Assembly (NCBI GenBank): GCA_021325235.1
Contig: JAJPHN010000040.1
Coordinates: forward strand, 167,039-231,038
Source of the DNA: Terriglobia bacterium
GTDB taxonomy: Bacteria; Acidobacteriota; Terriglobia; Bryobacterales; Bryobacteraceae
DNA: 64,000 nt
Direction of reading: 5' to 3'
A program made the position numbers and the translations under genes. Positions 54,886 through 63,433 of the stretch are shown here, in pieces. Position 1 is the stretch's first letter. Every line of letters begins with the position of its first letter. The notes under the pieces were generated by a model, which was given only the letters and a program-made list of their open reading frames with translations, did not search any database and was not told the DNA's origin.

Positions 54886-55993
54886 AGCGATCATCCGGGC
54901 TGGGCGCGGCGCTGCGCTCGTGGCAGCTCTTTTCGTGGTGGCGGCCGTTATCTTTTCCCTCTGCTCACCACCCTTCCCGCTCATCTTTCCGCCCACCCCC
55001 GAAGCCAGTCGCCATCCGGCACAGGCCGCGGGCATCGCCAATTACACGCGCGACGAAGTGGATACCTTTTATACCTTTCCCGAGTGGTACATCGTCTGGA
55101 GTTATCAATCGAAAGCGGATTTCCAGAGCCGCTCTCTGCCCTCCGGCTATTCGTATTTCGGAGATATCGGCCAGTTCTGGCACGCCTACTCGCGCATGTA
55201 TGCCGCAACCCGCCGCGTTTACCCATTTGCGACCGGCGATCACGTCATGCTCGTCGTAATCGGATCGTCGTTTGCCGTGGAATACGCGCTGAAGGGCGCC
55301 TATGAAAACACAATCGGCCGCCTCAGTGAATGGACCAGCGGCGACCACCTGGTAGCCGAAGACCAGTACGCGGCCAAAGTCGCCCAGGACTACGCCGCGT
55401 TCGTTCACGTTCGCCCCTTCTACGAATTCTCCTTTGCACACGCTTTGCACGGTTTGTGGCGCGACACACCGTTTCAAACCGCGCATCTGTTGCGTACGCT
55501 CGAGCGCCGCACCTGGCTCTCACTCGATTACGCCGTCGAGTCCCTCTACTGCGAGCTGATCGAACTGGCCACACACGCCATGTACGGCTACGAAGACGTG
55601 AACACCGCGGCCTGGATCGAATTTCCGGCTGAGGCGAAGGCGCGCGTTCTGGCTTCGGTGAAATCGATGAAGCTTGCTCGCGATCTCGGCCCCACAGAAG
55701 CCATAGTCGAGATTCCCCGTTATCAGGAATTCACAACGGATGCTCAGACGCTCCTCGAGCAGGGCGCACGCTTCCGCCAGATTGCCGGAAATGAGTTACT
55801 CGTGATATCAGCCATCGCTCCCGCAGGCTGGAAAAACGATAACCCGAAGCTGCAGCTGCTCGAGCAACAGCTCATTCTGACCGCTCGGGACAACATGCGC
55901 ATCGTGCTGCTCGCACGCGTCTCCGATCTAAACGATATACTCGCGGCCCTGGCCCGCACTGGCGTGAAGCTCGAGCATCTTTACGACTACTGA
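54842..55993 (+). CDS. Membrane-anchored protein of unknown function
   Basis: A 383-residue protein with one N-terminal transmembrane helix (about 22-47, ALVAALFVVAAVIFSLC) and a large extracytoplasmic domain. Recognisable stretches are DEVDTFYTFPEWYIVWSYQS, SYFGDIGQFWHAYSRMYAAT and SLDYAVESLYCELIELATHA. It overlaps the upstream membrane protein by 44 bp and may start instead at the ATG at 54863. No domain was recognised; a role shared with the preceding gene is likely. Confidence 0.75.
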   Translation: MWTDRHRMRWPRARKAIIRAGRGAALVAALFVVAAVIFSLCSPPFPLIFPPTPEASRHPAQAAGIANYTRDEVDTFYTFPEWYIVWSYQSKADFQSRSLPSGYSYFGDIGQFWHAYSRMYAATRRVYPFATGDHVMLVVIGSSFAVEYALKGAYENTIGRLSEWTSGDHLVAEDQYAAKVAQDYAAFVHVRPFYEFSFAHALHGLWRDTPFQTAHLLRTLERRTWLSLDYAVESLYCELIELATHAMYGYEDVNTAAWIEFPAEAKARVLASVKSMKLARDLGPTEAIVEIPRYQEFTTDAQTLLEQGARFRQIAGNELLVISAIAPAGWKNDNPKLQLLEQQLILTARDNMRIVLLARVSDLNDILAALARTGVKLEHLYDY

Positions 55994-56006
55994 GAAGACC
56001 GCCGGT

Positions 56007-56834
56007 CTACCTGGTTTCACCCGGCTGATACCCCATCCCGGCGGTTGCAACCGGCAATTGCGGCAGCGGTTTGTTGAGAAAATGCTCGACCACCGGCATC
56101 ACTCTCTCCGGCTCCGAAAAGAGCGCGAAGTGACCGGCATCCGGGATGACGGCGAGTTCGCTGTTAGGAATGCGCCGGAACGCCTCGACCGCGTGTTCGA
56201 CCCGCACAAAATCGCGGTCGCCCACCGCAATCAGAACCGGACATTTCACTGCCGCCAGCTCGTCATCGGAGAATCCGTTCCACTCAATCTGGGCGATCTT
56301 GTTCCACAATGTGGGCCAGTATTCGGGTTCCGGAGCGATCGCTTTGTATCTCTCGCGCTGGAACTGAATATTTCTGGAATCAGCGCTGGGCGGCGCGTCG
56401 AAACGCAGCATTTCGGGATTGTGAGCCCTCTGCGGAGGTCCAAAGGTAGCCCCGTAAGTAGCCACCCGGCCCACAAGCTCCGGCCAGCCGATCGCGATGA
56501 GTACCGCCGTGCCCCCGCCGTAGCTTTCGCCGAAGAAATCGGCCTTCGAAATTCCTAGCTGTTTCAACAACGCCACCACGTCCTCCGCGTAGCCACGCAG
56601 CGAAAGCGGACGATCGGCGATATCCGCTGTCCGGCCATTCCCCTGCAGGTCGACGCTGAGGACCGATCTCTTTTCAGCGAGCGAACGGAACGATCTCATG
56701 CCCGCAAATCCAAATGCCGGAGGTATGAAAACGACTGGGTCACCTTTCCCCTCGATCTCGTAGTACATCTTCAGCCCGTTCACCGGCGCATACCCGCACG
56801 TCCTGGCTGTTTCATACGACAGCGATGTCATCAC
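56007..56834 (-). CDS. Alpha/beta-hydrolase
   Basis: A 275-residue cytoplasmic alpha/beta-hydrolase. The nucleophile elbow is FGESYGGGTA near residue 102, the oxyanion region is FIPPAFGFAG, the acid is in VGDRDFVRVEHA and the His in PDAGHFALFSEPE. It is the last gene of an ArsR-SRPBCC-hydrolase operon with 4-bp overlaps. Substrate unknown. Confidence 0.9.
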   Translation of the reverse strand: MMTSLSYETARTCGYAPVNGLKMYYEIEGKGDPVVFIPPAFGFAGMRSFRSLAEKRSVLSVDLQGNGRTADIADRPLSLRGYAEDVVALLKQLGISKADFFGESYGGGTAVLIAIGWPELVGRVATYGATFGPPQRAHNPEMLRFDAPPSADSRNIQFQRERYKAIAPEPEYWPTLWNKIAQIEWNGFSDDELAAVKCPVLIAVGDRDFVRVEHAVEAFRRIPNSELAVIPDAGHFALFSEPERVMPVVEHFLNKPLPQLPVATAGMGYQPGETR

Positions 56835-57268
56835 CGTGTCCTCCCGGCCTGCGCCATAACAACCTCGCGCGCAAACTCTTCGAGGAAGAAGCTCCAGCCG
56901 TTCTCATGTCTGCGTCCGCGCTCCGTATCGGGAATGCCGGAATGCACCAGGGTCATCAAAGTTTCCTCGCCTTCTTTCTCGAACGTCACGCTAACCAACG
57001 ATTCCTCGCCCAGAGTATTCGCCGAGACCCAGGTATGTTGAATGCAATTCGGCCGCTCTAGTTTGAGAAAGCGGCCATAGTGGTGCTTGTCTCTGGCCCG
57101 GAAATAGAAGAGGCCACGCGGCCGGGCGTCCAGGCTGAACTCTTCGGCGAAGTTCCAGGGATTGCCGGGCACCTCGGGATCAAGCCATCCATCAAATACT
57201 GCGTCGCAAGCCGCGGGAATCACGCGCTGAACGGTAACTTCCAGATTGTTATCAGCAACCTTCGTCAC
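56831..57268 (-). CDS. SRPBCC/AHSA1-family protein
   Basis: A 145-residue Bet v1-like protein of the Aha1-C type: VQRVIPAACDAVFDGWLDPE at the start, SVTFEKEGEETLMTLVHSGI and ENGWSFFLEEFAREVV at the end. Such proteins are frequently encoded between an ArsR regulator and an enzyme, as here. A ligand-binding role is inferred. Overlaps of 4 bp with both neighbours. Confidence 0.9.
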   Translation of the reverse strand: MTKVADNNLEVTVQRVIPAACDAVFDGWLDPEVPGNPWNFAEEFSLDARPRGLFYFRARDKHHYGRFLKLERPNCIQHTWVSANTLGEESLVSVTFEKEGEETLMTLVHSGIPDTERGRRHENGWSFFLEEFAREVVMAQAGRTR

Positions 57269-57600
57269 TTCTTCTTCTCCTGCTTGTTTCTCTTGTTCCG
57301 GTAGTGCCGCTCAAACTCGTCCATACGTTCAGTCCAGAAGCGTTCGTACTCGTGCACCCAATCCGAGACGAGGCGGAGCGGTTCAGGCCGAAGCGAAATC
57401 AACACTTCCCGGCCCTGCTTTTCGCGCTGAATGAGACCCGCTCGGTCGAGCAGCTTCAGATGCTTGGTTATCGAATTCAGAGCCAGGTCGAAGGGCTCGG
57501 CAACATCGGTGAACCGCTTGGGTCCTTGCGCCAGAGTGTCGATAATCGCGCGCCGGGCCGGATGCGAGATGGCCGTGAGAGCCGCCGACAAGTGATCCAC
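57265..57600 (-). CDS. ArsR-family transcriptional regulator
   Basis: A 111-residue winged-helix protein: LTAISHPARRAIIDTLAQGP, LNSITKHLKLLDRAGLIQRE and the wing EVLISLRPEPLRLVSDWV. It lacks the Cys metal-binding sites of true arsenic sensors and belongs to the SRPBCC-associated subgroup. It begins with GTG almost directly after a perfect inverted repeat and leads a three-gene operon it probably represses. Confidence 0.9.
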   Translation of the reverse strand: MDHLSAALTAISHPARRAIIDTLAQGPKRFTDVAEPFDLALNSITKHLKLLDRAGLIQREKQGREVLISLRPEPLRLVSDWVHEYERFWTERMDEFERHYRNKRNKQEKKK

Positions 57601-57604
57601 GACA

Positions 57605-57635
57605 ATATTACACCCTAAGGTGTAATTTAATGCAA
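57605..57635 (-). promoter_or_regulatory. ArsR operator and promoter
   Basis: ATTACACC and GGTGTAAT (57607-57626) form a perfect 8-bp inverted repeat 6 bp before the GTG start. On the minus strand TTGCAT (57630-57635) and TAATAT (57605-57610) could be -35 and -10 at a long 19-bp spacing, which would place transcription start at or next to the GTG. The transcript may be leaderless. Confidence 0.6.
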
Positions 57636-57660
57636 GCTCTTTTTTTGTGGCCTTACTGGC

Positions 57661-58416
57661 CTATAGCCAGCCCAGCGTCCGCAGACTCTCCACCGGCTCG
57701 GTAAACGAACACGATCCGAACGAATGCGCAAAACTCCGCCGCGCTTCAGCGATTTCTTCCACACTCAGCCAGCGATCGCGCCAGTGCGCGTGCTCATCGA
57801 AATGGAACGCCGCCGGGTCCATTTCGGCCAGCACCTCGCTCACTCTGCCAATCCCGCGCCACGCAAAACAGGCTGCCAGAAACACATTCACAAAACCGTG
57901 CATCGGCGCTCGCGGCGAATTGTCTTCGTAGGTGAGCGCGCGCGTGGAGCGAACCGCCTCGTGCATGCCCGCGGTGAGTTTGAACGCAACCCGCAGCCGC
58001 GCCGCACGCTCCAGAAACTCCGCCAGGCTTTCAATCGCTGGAATTGCGTCCGGCGTCAACCCGCCCGTTCGGAACTTCGCGCAGACTCCGTGCCGCCGCA
58101 CCGCCTCCAGATCGTCCGTCTCCCAGTAGAACGGCTTGGCGGTTTCGACAAAGGTCTTCGATTCGATGCAATCGGCGCGCGGTTGGTCCTGCTGCGCCAG
58201 CACCGCAAAGCGCGCCGTGCCTTCGGGCAGCAGCAGATCGAGGTCCCCGGCCGTCACCACAAAGCGTCCCAGCATCCAGGCCTGCTCCGAGCGCCGGTAC
58301 TCTTCGTAATTGCGAAACGCTTCGCGGCACGGCAGCCCCGCCGGCGGAAACGCACCGGCGTAATCGACGATATTTTCAAGCAGCGCGCGGAGCGCGGGCG
58401 CTATGTATCGAGCCAC
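57661..58416 (-). CDS. Conserved protein of unknown function linked to tyrosine catabolism
   Basis: A 251-residue soluble protein without a recognised domain. Notable stretches are YAGAFPPAGLPCREAFRNY, GLTPDAIPAIESLAEFLE and FKLTAGMHEAVRSTRALTYE. Its start overlaps the hmgA stop by 16 bp, so it is co-expressed with homogentisate dioxygenase. No maleylacetoacetate isomerase or fumarylacetoacetase gene is in the window, so a role in that pathway is conceivable but unproven. The last residues (EPVESLRTLGWL) lack a targeting signal. Confidence 0.72.
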   Translation of the reverse strand: MARYIAPALRALLENIVDYAGAFPPAGLPCREAFRNYEEYRRSEQAWMLGRFVVTAGDLDLLLPEGTARFAVLAQQDQPRADCIESKTFVETAKPFYWETDDLEAVRRHGVCAKFRTGGLTPDAIPAIESLAEFLERAARLRVAFKLTAGMHEAVRSTRALTYEDNSPRAPMHGFVNVFLAACFAWRGIGRVSEVLAEMDPAAFHFDEHAHWRDRWLSVEEIAEARRSFAHSFGSCSFTEPVESLRTLGWL

Positions 58417-59555
58417 GAGAGATAGTAGTCGCGATCTTCCAGCTCAACCGCGGCCTTGCTCACATGCAGCCCGCGAAAGGTGTCCATCATTACCGCCAGC
58501 TCGTTGGTTTCCTTCTGCCCGAGGGAAGCCTCCGTGCGGCCCGGCTGCGGACCATGCGCCAGCCCGTCCGGATGCAGCGTGATTGATCCGTACTCAATGC
58601 CTTTGCGGCTCATGAACTCCGAATTCGCGTAGTACAACACTTCATCCGACATCACATTCGAATGCGAATACGGCGCGGGCACCGCTTCGGGATCAAAGTC
58701 GAACGGCCGCGGGCAAAACGAGCAAATCACGAACCCATCGCCTTCAAACGTCTGGTGCGTCGGCGGCGGCAGATGGAATCGCCCCACGCGCGGTTCGAAA
58801 TTGTGAATATTGAGCGCCCAGGGATAGTAATAGCCATCCCAGCCGATCACGTCAAACGGATGATACGCCAGAATCATCTCGCTCAGCGTGTTCGCTTTCT
58901 TGATGATCAGCGGGAATTCGCCTTTTTCGTCGTGTGTCTCGAGCTGCTCGGGCGCGCGAATATCGCGCTCGGAATACGGACTCGATTCGAGCAGCTGTCC
59001 AAACTCGTTGCGGTAACGCCGCGGTGTCCGCACATAGCCCGCGCTCTCGATGACCAGCAGCGTCGTCTCCGCCGTGAACCGATAGCGGTGCAGAATGCCG
59101 CGCGGAATAATCAGATAATCGCCGCTGGCAAACGGGAGCGAACCGAATGTCGATTCGAGCGTGCCTGCGCCCTGGCTCACATATACAATTTCGTCCCCTT
59201 GCGCGTTACGGTAGAAAGAGGAGAGTTCTTCGGCCGGATGCACGATCTCCATCGACACGTCGCTGTTAAACAGCAGCGGCGTGCGTTCGGTGATCGAGTT
59301 GCTGCGGCGCGAAAGCTGCTTGGTGCGAAAATGCCGGTGACGAAGCGGTTCAGGCGGCGCGCATTCCCAGCGCACTTCGCGAATCAAGCGAAGCGCGCGA
59401 ACTGCCGTAGGCCGCCGCACGTGATACAGCAGCGAGGCTGGGCCGACAAAACCCATATTGCCCATCAACTCTTCCGCATACAATTCGCCCGAGGGCTGCC
59501 GGTATATCTTGTGCCGCTTCGAGGGCAATTCGCCGAGCTGATGATAGCGAGGCAT
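58401..59555 (-). CDS. hmgA: Homogentisate 1,2-dioxygenase
   Basis: A cytoplasmic Fe(II) enzyme that opens the homogentisate ring to maleylacetoacetate in tyrosine and phenylalanine breakdown. The 384 residues show the family core FDVIGWDGYYYPWALNIHNF and the C-terminal CSFCPRPFDFDPEAVPAPYS with downstream HPDGLAHGPQPG, which carry His/Glu ligands. It is shorter than the roughly 430-residue proteobacterial enzyme. It is divergent from hppD, the previous step of the pathway. Confidence 0.88.
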   Translation of the reverse strand: MPRYHQLGELPSKRHKIYRQPSGELYAEELMGNMGFVGPASLLYHVRRPTAVRALRLIREVRWECAPPEPLRHRHFRTKQLSRRSNSITERTPLLFNSDVSMEIVHPAEELSSFYRNAQGDEIVYVSQGAGTLESTFGSLPFASGDYLIIPRGILHRYRFTAETTLLVIESAGYVRTPRRYRNEFGQLLESSPYSERDIRAPEQLETHDEKGEFPLIIKKANTLSEMILAYHPFDVIGWDGYYYPWALNIHNFEPRVGRFHLPPPTHQTFEGDGFVICSFCPRPFDFDPEAVPAPYSHSNVMSDEVLYYANSEFMSRKGIEYGSITLHPDGLAHGPQPGRTEASLGQKETNELAVMMDTFRGLHVSKAAVELEDRDYYLSWLDT

Positions 59556-59570
59556 AATTCAACAAACCCG

Positions 59571-59581
59571 AGTAATATACT
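59571..59581. promoter_or_regulatory. Divergent hmgA/hppD promoter region
   Basis: Only 58 bp separate the two starts. The AT-rich core contains AGTAATATACT, partly self-complementary (AGTA/TACT), usable as a -10 on either strand (TATACT on plus, TATATT on minus). Shared regulation of the two tyrosine-pathway genes is likely. Confidence 0.4.
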
Positions 59582-59613
59582 ACCGCTGGAATTTGAAGGA
59601 GCAGACTACCGTT

Positions 59614-60750
59614 ATGCCGCAAATTGCTGAGCAACGTCCCGACACCGCCCAGGAGCGAACCGACTTCCTGCCGATTCACGGGACCGACTATGTCGAATTC
59701 TATGTAGGCAACGCGAAACAGGCCGCCTACTTCTACCGCGCCGCTTTCGGCTTCACTCTGAAGGCCTATCGCGGACCGGAAACAGGCACTCGCGACCGCG
59801 CCTCCTACCTGCTGGAGCAGGGCAAAATTCGCTTTGTGCTTACTACTCCGCTCGGACCCTCCGGCCCGATTGCCGAGCACATCCTGAAGCATGGCGACGG
59901 CGTGAAGTCGGTCGCGTTGTGGGTCGACGATGCCGAATCCGCCTGGCGCGAGACCACCTCCCGCGGCGCACGCTCCGTCGATTCACCCCAGACCATCGAA
60001 GACGAACACGGCTCGGCGCGTTTATCTTCGATTGCCATCTATGGCGACACGATCCACACCTTTGTCGAGCGGCGCAATTATCGCGGCGTCTTTCTGCCCG
60101 GCTTTGTCGCGGTCGAAGAAGCCGATCGCGTCGCGCGTCCGGTGAATCTCCTTCATATCGATCACGCCGTCGGCAACGTCGGCTGGGGCCAGATGAACAC
60201 CTGGGTCTCGTTTTACGAAAACGTGATGGGCTTCAAGATGTTCAAGCACTTCGACGATCAGGATATTTCCACTGAATATTCGGCGCTGATGTCGAAAGTG
60301 ATGGCCAACGGCAACGAGCGCATTCGTTTCCCCATCAACGAGCCTGCCGAAGGCCGTAAGAAATCGCAAATTGAGGAGTATCTCGATTTTTACGGCGGCC
60401 CGGGCGTGCAGCATATCGCCATGGCGACCAACGACATCATTGATACCGTCACCCGCCTGCAGTCTCAGGGCGTCGCCTTCCTGACCGTGCCGACTACCTA
60501 TTACGAGGAGCTGACGCAGCGTGTCGGGAAAATTGACGAGCCGCTTGAGAAACTCGCCGAGCTCGGCATTCTGGTCGATCGCGACGACGAAGGCTACATG
60601 CTGCAGATCTTCACCAAGCCCGTCGAAGACCGTCCCACGCTGTTCTACGAAATCATCCAGCGCAAAGGCAGCCGCAGTTTCGGTAAGGGCAATTTCAAAG
60701 CGCTGTTTGAAGCCATCGAGCGCGAGCAGGCCCGCCGCGGTAATCTATAG
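59614..60750 (+). CDS. hppD: 4-hydroxyphenylpyruvate dioxygenase
   Basis: Converts 4-hydroxyphenylpyruvate to homogentisate using Fe(II). Two vicinal-oxygen-chelate domains are visible: FLPIHGTDYVEFYVGNAKQA at the front and LLHIDHAVGNVGWGQMNTWV for the second. Iron ligands are the His in HIDHAVGN, the His in GVQHIAMATNDI and a C-terminal Glu in DRPTLFYEIIQRKG. About 378 residues; an upstream TTG at 59593 is possible, but the ATG is preferred. It supplies the substrate of the divergent hmgA product. Confidence 0.94.
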   Translation: MPQIAEQRPDTAQERTDFLPIHGTDYVEFYVGNAKQAAYFYRAAFGFTLKAYRGPETGTRDRASYLLEQGKIRFVLTTPLGPSGPIAEHILKHGDGVKSVALWVDDAESAWRETTSRGARSVDSPQTIEDEHGSARLSSIAIYGDTIHTFVERRNYRGVFLPGFVAVEEADRVARPVNLLHIDHAVGNVGWGQMNTWVSFYENVMGFKMFKHFDDQDISTEYSALMSKVMANGNERIRFPINEPAEGRKKSQIEEYLDFYGGPGVQHIAMATNDIIDTVTRLQSQGVAFLTVPTTYYEELTQRVGKIDEPLEKLAELGILVDRDDEGYMLQIFTKPVEDRPTLFYEIIQRKGSRSFGKGNFKALFEAIEREQARRGNL

Positions 60751-60757
60751 ACCGCCT

Positions 60758-61426
60758 ATGCGCCGGCTGCTGCCGTTCTTGTTCGCTCTGTCCGTGTTTG
60801 CCGGCGCAGCCGCTGCCGAGGAGAAGCCGATCACCGTCAGCGGTACCCTCGAGCGCGTTATGGCGATCGGCGGCGAATCCACCGGCTGGAGCATCCGGCT
60901 CGATTCGCCGCTCGGTATTGACGATAAGCGTCTCGACACGCTCGAAATCGCTTTCGACAACGCGAAGCTCGAGCCTCTGAACAATCAGCACGTGCGCGCC
61001 ACCGGTACGCTTTCCCATCGTCAGAGCGTCGAGACGGGTGCCCGGCCCGTACTGGAAGTTACCTCCATCCGCAAAGCGCCCGCGTCCAGATCGGCAAGCC
61101 TGGTCGGTACGGAATGGGTGCTCGAAGATCTCGGCGCAGCCGGCGTTATCGACCATGCGGAGGCCACGCTCTCGTTTCCCGAACAAGGCCGCGTAGCCGG
61201 GAAAGCGTCCTGCAACCGCTTCACCGGGACCGCCGCCATCGAGGGCAACATCATCAAATTCGGCCCGCTGGCCACGACCCGCATGATGTGCCCCGAAGCG
61301 CTCATGAACCAGGAAACAAAATATCTGAAGGCGCTCGAATCGGCCGAACGGTTCGAGCGCCAGGGTTCCACGCTGCTGCTTTATTCGAAAGATCTCGCGA
61401 AACCGCTGCAGTTCAAAGCCAGGTAG
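60758..61426 (+). CDS. Exported META-domain protein (HslJ-like)
   Basis: A 222-residue protein with a signal peptide (LLPFLFALSVFAGAAAAEE). After an N-terminal beta-rich part (about 25-105) it has a META domain, LVGTEWVLEDLGAAGVI and GKASCNRFTGTAAIEGNIIK, with KFGPLATTRMMCPEALMNQE including the paired Cys. META proteins are implicated in motility or stress resistance. It lies 7 bp after hppD and is probably co-transcribed. Confidence 0.86.
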   Translation: MRRLLPFLFALSVFAGAAAAEEKPITVSGTLERVMAIGGESTGWSIRLDSPLGIDDKRLDTLEIAFDNAKLEPLNNQHVRATGTLSHRQSVETGARPVLEVTSIRKAPASRSASLVGTEWVLEDLGAAGVIDHAEATLSFPEQGRVAGKASCNRFTGTAAIEGNIIKFGPLATTRMMCPEALMNQETKYLKALESAERFERQGSTLLLYSKDLAKPLQFKAR

Positions 61427-61429
61427 CGG

Positions 61430-61786
61430 TCACGCACCCGCGTGCGCTTCTTCCTTGCCGTGAAACGCGCCCAGCTTCCCGAACTTCTCCGCCAGCAAAT
61501 AGTAAACCGTCACGCGATGCTTGTCGTGCACGCCGTGCATCCGGTTCAGCACTTCTTTCAGAGCCGCGTCCAGTTCCGCATCGCTCTGCGTCAGCCCGAG
61601 CTTCTTCTTTAAGAAGCTCTCGCGCACGCGTTTCACTTCTTCCGGATCGGTCGCCGCCACATACGAGGCATCCCGCGTGCGAAGCGCAATTCCGAGATGC
61701 TTCGCAATCCCGTTCACTGCCGCTTCGTCCGGATTAGGGACATACTTTTTCAGGTCCGTCAGGTAATCGTGATGAGTTTCTGCCAT
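61430..61786 (-). CDS. DUF2853-family protein
   Basis: A 118-residue soluble helical protein. DYLTDLKKYVPNPDEAAVNG, VAATDPEEVKRVRESFLKKK and RMHGVHDKHRVTVYYLLAEK match DUF2853, a family of unknown function. It is convergent with the META gene (3-bp gap) and lies 28 bp downstream of the WYL regulator on the same strand. Confidence 0.85.
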   Translation of the reverse strand: MAETHHDYLTDLKKYVPNPDEAAVNGIAKHLGIALRTRDASYVAATDPEEVKRVRESFLKKKLGLTQSDAELDAALKEVLNRMHGVHDKHRVTVYYLLAEKFGKLGAFHGKEEAHAGA

Positions 61787-61814
61787 ACGGAAAACTACGA
61801 TACACCAAAACCGC

Positions 61815-62765
61815 TCAGCTCTGCGCGGCCGCAGCCGCCCTCCCTGCGACCCTTCCGAAGGCTTCCCGCAAAGCTTCAGGCGAGCGCACCACCACCCGGC
61901 AGCCTAAACTCAACAGCATCGCGGCAAACGATTCCAGGTTGTCGCGCCCGCAGCGGATCGCGGTACCCTCGCCGTCTGCGTGCATCGCGACGCGATAGAG
62001 CGCAAACTCCTTCTGAGCTTGCGCCAGCGGCATGTCCAGCCATACCTCGATCGCATGCGCCGACTGTACAAACGGCATCGAGCGGTTCAAATACACCCGA
62101 ATATCGAACTCCGCCGGACGCTCGAATGCGCCCTCTGTCAACGTAAGCTGCGAAATGCGATCCAGCCGGAACGTCCGCAGATCCTGCCGCAGCAGGCACC
62201 TGCCCGATACATACCAGCGCCCATCGAGATGGATCACCCCATAAGGCTCCAGTTCGCGCCTTGAAACGGATTCGTCATGCGCCCGGTACTGGAATGCAAT
62301 CCTGCGCCGCCAGCGAATCGCGTTTGCCACCGCCAGCAGCGATTCGGCCGAAGTCGAAATCACCCACGGTCCCGGCTCGAGCGCGATAACATCCTCCACG
62401 GTCCGCACGCCTTCGCGCAGATCGTCCGGCAGCACACGCCCCAGCTTGGCCGCCGCTCCCTCCGCCGCCGGCGCGAATGCCGCGAGTCCGAGTTGCCGCA
62501 GCGCCCGCAGCCCGAGCGCCAGCGCCAGCGCCTCTTCATCGGTGAACATCAGCGGCGGCAGCCGGAAGCCGGGTTTCAGCCGGTAATACCCGCCCACACC
62601 GCGCACCGATTCCACCGGAATGCAAAGATCCTGCAGCCGCGCAATGTATCGCTGCACCGTCCGGGTGTTCACTTCCAGACGTTCCGCCAGCTCCGCCCCA
62701 CTCACCCGCTCCCGCGCCTGCAGAATCTCCAGCACCGTGAGCACGCGCATGATCGGGTCGTACAT
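61815..62765 (-). CDS. WYL-domain transcriptional regulator (YafY-like)
   Basis: A 316-residue regulator. The N-terminal HTH_11 domain (RVLTVLEILQARERVSGAEL, RTVQRYIARLQDLGIPVE-like helix) is followed by a WYL domain with RRRIAFQYRAHDESVSRREL and YGVIHLDGRWYVSGRCLL, and a WCX-type C-terminus. It is divergent from the DinB-like gene, with inverted repeats between, and probably controls that gene. The ATG at 62765 is favoured over one 21 bp upstream. Confidence 0.9.
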   Translation of the reverse strand: MYDPIMRVLTVLEILQARERVSGAELAERLEVNTRTVQRYIARLQDLCIPVESVRGVGGYYRLKPGFRLPPLMFTDEEALALALGLRALRQLGLAAFAPAAEGAAAKLGRVLPDDLREGVRTVEDVIALEPGPWVISTSAESLLAVANAIRWRRRIAFQYRAHDESVSRRELEPYGVIHLDGRWYVSGRCLLRQDLRTFRLDRISQLTLTEGAFERPAEFDIRVYLNRSMPFVQSAHAIEVWLDMPLAQAQKEFALYRVAMHADGEGTAIRCGRDNLESFAAMLLSLGCRVVVRSPEALREAFGRVAGRAAAAAQS

Positions 62766-62789
62766 AAAAAAATAGTCACACGCCATTTA

Positions 62790-62833
62790 CGACAGCTCTT
62801 GTCGGGAATTGCACTCACACTCGTATTTGTGAG
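62790..62833. promoter_or_regulatory. Inverted repeats between the WYL regulator and DinB-like gene
   Basis: CGACA/TGTCG (62790-62804) and CTCACA/TGTGAG (62814-62833) are two short perfect inverted repeats in the divergent gap. Either may be the WYL-regulator operator. Confidence 0.45.
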
Positions 62834-62873
62834 CGCTGCGAGGCGTTCGCCAGAGACAAAAAGAGAGGAAACC

Positions 62874-63356
62874 ATGACCGCAACCGAAACGAGCAAGCAG
62901 ATTCTCGATGCAGAAAAACTCCTGGAGCACTGGCAGGGACACCGCAAATTGACCCGTCGTGTCATCGAAGCATTCCCCGAAGACAAGTTGTTCACGTTCT
63001 CGATCGGCGGCATGCGGCCCTTCTCTGAGCTGGCACTCGAATTCATCAAAATGGGCGAACCAATTGTTCACGGCGTCGCCAGCGGCGAATGGAAGGAATG
63101 GAGCGGAGCCGCGCCCAAAACCAAAGCCGAGCTGCTCGCGCTCTGGGATAAATCGAGCGAAGCGATCGAACGCATCTTCCCGCAGATTCCGGCTCATCGT
63201 TTTTCCGAGAGCGATAAAGCCTTCGGTAAATGGGAGAGCCCCGGCATCGGCGTGATTCTCTATGCCATCGACAACGAGATCCACCATCGCGGGCAGGGCT
63301 ACGTCTATCTGCGCGCGCTGGGCATTGAACCGCCGCCCTTCTGGGAACGCAGCTGA
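62874..63356 (+). CDS. DinB-family protein
   Basis: A 160-residue four-helix protein of the DinB/YfiT-like family. Metal ligands are likely in KLLEHWQGHRKLTRRVIEA (His) and DNEIHHRGQGYVYLRALG (His-His near the C-terminus), with the intervening FSELALEFIKMGEPIVHG. The family includes thiol-dependent transferases, but this member's activity is unknown. GAGAGG lies 5 nt upstream of the start at 62874. Confidence 0.88.
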   Translation: MTATETSKQILDAEKLLEHWQGHRKLTRRVIEAFPEDKLFTFSIGGMRPFSELALEFIKMGEPIVHGVASGEWKEWSGAAPKTKAELLALWDKSSEAIERIFPQIPAHRFSESDKAFGKWESPGIGVILYAIDNEIHHRGQGYVYLRALGIEPPPFWERS

Positions 63357-63433
63357 TCCGTAATTCAAACGCAAAAAACGAATAGCGCTCGGCCGCCGCT
63401 GCTCCTTACGCTCGACTCGAGGAGATACAAAAC

